Shown piece by piece: positions 5,816 through 6,394 of a stretch of 6,394 bases of DNA (its first letter is position 1; every line of letters begins with the position of its first letter). Under the pieces are notes generated by a model. It ran no database searches, was not told the DNA's origin, and was given only the letters and a program-made list of their open reading frames with translations. The stretch comes from Solirubrobacteraceae bacterium (GTDB taxonomy: Bacteria; Actinomycetota; Thermoleophilia; Solirubrobacterales; Solirubrobacteraceae). The stretch is from NCBI GenBank assembly GCA_030149625.1, contig JASLHP010000004.1, positions 1 through 6,394 on the forward strand. The letters run 5' to 3'. The position numbers were made by a program, and so were the translations under genes.

Positions 5816-6394
5816 GTGAGCACCGTATTCATCGGCACCTCCGAGTTCGCGGCGGCGGTGCTCGCGCGTCTCGCGCGCAGCGACGGCCACCGCCCCGCGC
5901 TCGTGATCACACGCCCGGACCGTCCCAGCGGTCGCGGCCGGCGGCTGACATCGCCGCCGGTCGCGACGGCGGCTCGCTCCCTGGAGCTTCCCGTCGAGCA
6001 GCCGCAGAACGTCAACGACACCGATGCCAGGGCGCTGATCGCGCAGGCGCTCGACACGGTCGCGGCGAACGCGCCGGCCGCGAGCGGAGTTGGTGGCGAG
6101 CCCTCGGGCACGGTCGTCGTGTGCGCCTTCGGGGCCTTGATCAAGGAGCCGCTGCTCTCCGAGCACGAGTTGCTCAACGTGCATCCGTCACTGCTGCCTC
6201 GCTGGCGTGGCGCGGCGCCTGTCGAGCGGGCGATCATGGCCGGCGACGAGCAGACCGGCGTCTCGATCATGGTCGTCACCGCCGAGCTCGACAGCGGCCC
6301 GGTCTGCCTCCAGGTCAGCGAACAGGTCCTGGCCGACGACGACTACGGAACGCTGTCGGCACGGCACGAGCAGCTCGCCGCCGCGTTGCTCGAG
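5816..6394 (+). CDS. fmt: Methionyl-tRNA formyltransferase, 3'-partial
   Basis: Transfers a formyl group from 10-formyl-tetrahydrofolate to Met-tRNA(fMet) to make the bacterial initiator tRNA; Def later removes that formyl group. The frame opens at GTG 5816 and runs off the window after 193 residues. The start is set by homology, since the product begins VSTVFIGTSEFAAAVLARL, the first Rossmann strand and glycine turn of the family. No good Shine-Dalgarno sequence precedes it, so translation may be coupled to def 21 bp upstream. Other marks are ITRPDRPSGRGRR (31-43), LPVEQPQNVN (59-68), and the formyl-transfer signature NVHPSLLPRWRGAAPVERAI (121-140) with catalytic N121 and H123. D159 in AELDSGP is the matching catalytic Asp. 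Residues about 81-99 form an Ala/Gly-rich stretch before the strand TVVVCAFG, longer than usual at that point. The C-terminal OB-like tRNA-binding domain lies beyond the window. Glutamate codons are 12 GAG to 1 GAA. Confidence 0.95.
   Translation, partial: MSTVFIGTSEFAAAVLARLARSDGHRPALVITRPDRPSGRGRRLTSPPVATAARSLELPVEQPQNVNDTDARALIAQALDTVAANAPAASGVGGEPSGTVVVCAFGALIKEPLLSEHELLNVHPSLLPRWRGAAPVERAIMAGDEQTGVSIMVVTAELDSGPVCLQVSEQVLADDDYGTLSARHEQLAAALLE

Noticed and set aside
4964..6184. 406-residue open frame on the minus strand over def and fmt
   Set aside because: It is antisense to two genes with complete catalytic motifs, so it is a GC-driven shadow frame.
1..6394. Mobile element, CRISPR, tRNA or phage signals
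   Set aside because: I found no transposase or integrase motifs, no terminal repeats or target duplications, no spaced direct repeats and no tRNA-like cloverleaf. The codon-usage contrast is the only hint of insertion.

Overview
The window is high-GC DNA from a bacterial chromosome. It carries five genes, all on the + strand: a primosomal helicase gene (priA, 5' end outside the window), two genes for secreted proteins, a peptide deformylase gene (def), and a methionyl-tRNA formyltransferase gene (fmt, 3' end outside the window). The priA-def-fmt order is a widespread housekeeping cluster. Strong G/C third positions and an N-terminally extended deformylase point to a deep-branching actinobacterium. 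So do secreted proteins ending in a short beta-rich domain with a Cys pair. The best guess is class Thermoleophilia (Solirubrobacter/Conexibacter-like). That placement is an inference from protein style, not a database result.

Region by region: 1-1433 is the C-terminal part of PriA (DEEH box, eight-cysteine zinc module, helicase C motifs). A gap of about 130 bp may hold a promoter. 1566-2771 encodes an exported protein with two carboxypeptidase-regulatory-like/CnaB-like beta-sandwich repeats and a C-terminal beta domain. Thirteen bases later, 2785-5004 encodes an exported S53 (sedolisin-type) serine-carboxyl peptidase with a PKD domain, a charged linker and a C-terminal domain resembling that of its neighbour. 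A 58-bp gap contains one arm of an 11-bp inverted repeat whose other arm covers the def start codon. def (5063-5794) and fmt (5816-end) follow with 21 bp between them.

Functionally there are two layers. PriA restarts stalled replication forks. Fmt formylates initiator Met-tRNA, and Def removes the formyl group from new proteins. Between them sits a probable two-gene unit for secreted proteins: a peptidase and a beta-sandwich protein with no recognised enzymatic domain. Glutamate codon choice separates the layers sharply by hand count. priA, def and fmt use GAG 68 times and GAA 7 times; the secreted pair uses GAG 18 times and GAA 47 times. This suggests the pair was inserted into the housekeeping cluster or evolved under different codon pressure. 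I see no RNA genes, CRISPR array, insertion sequence or phage genes.
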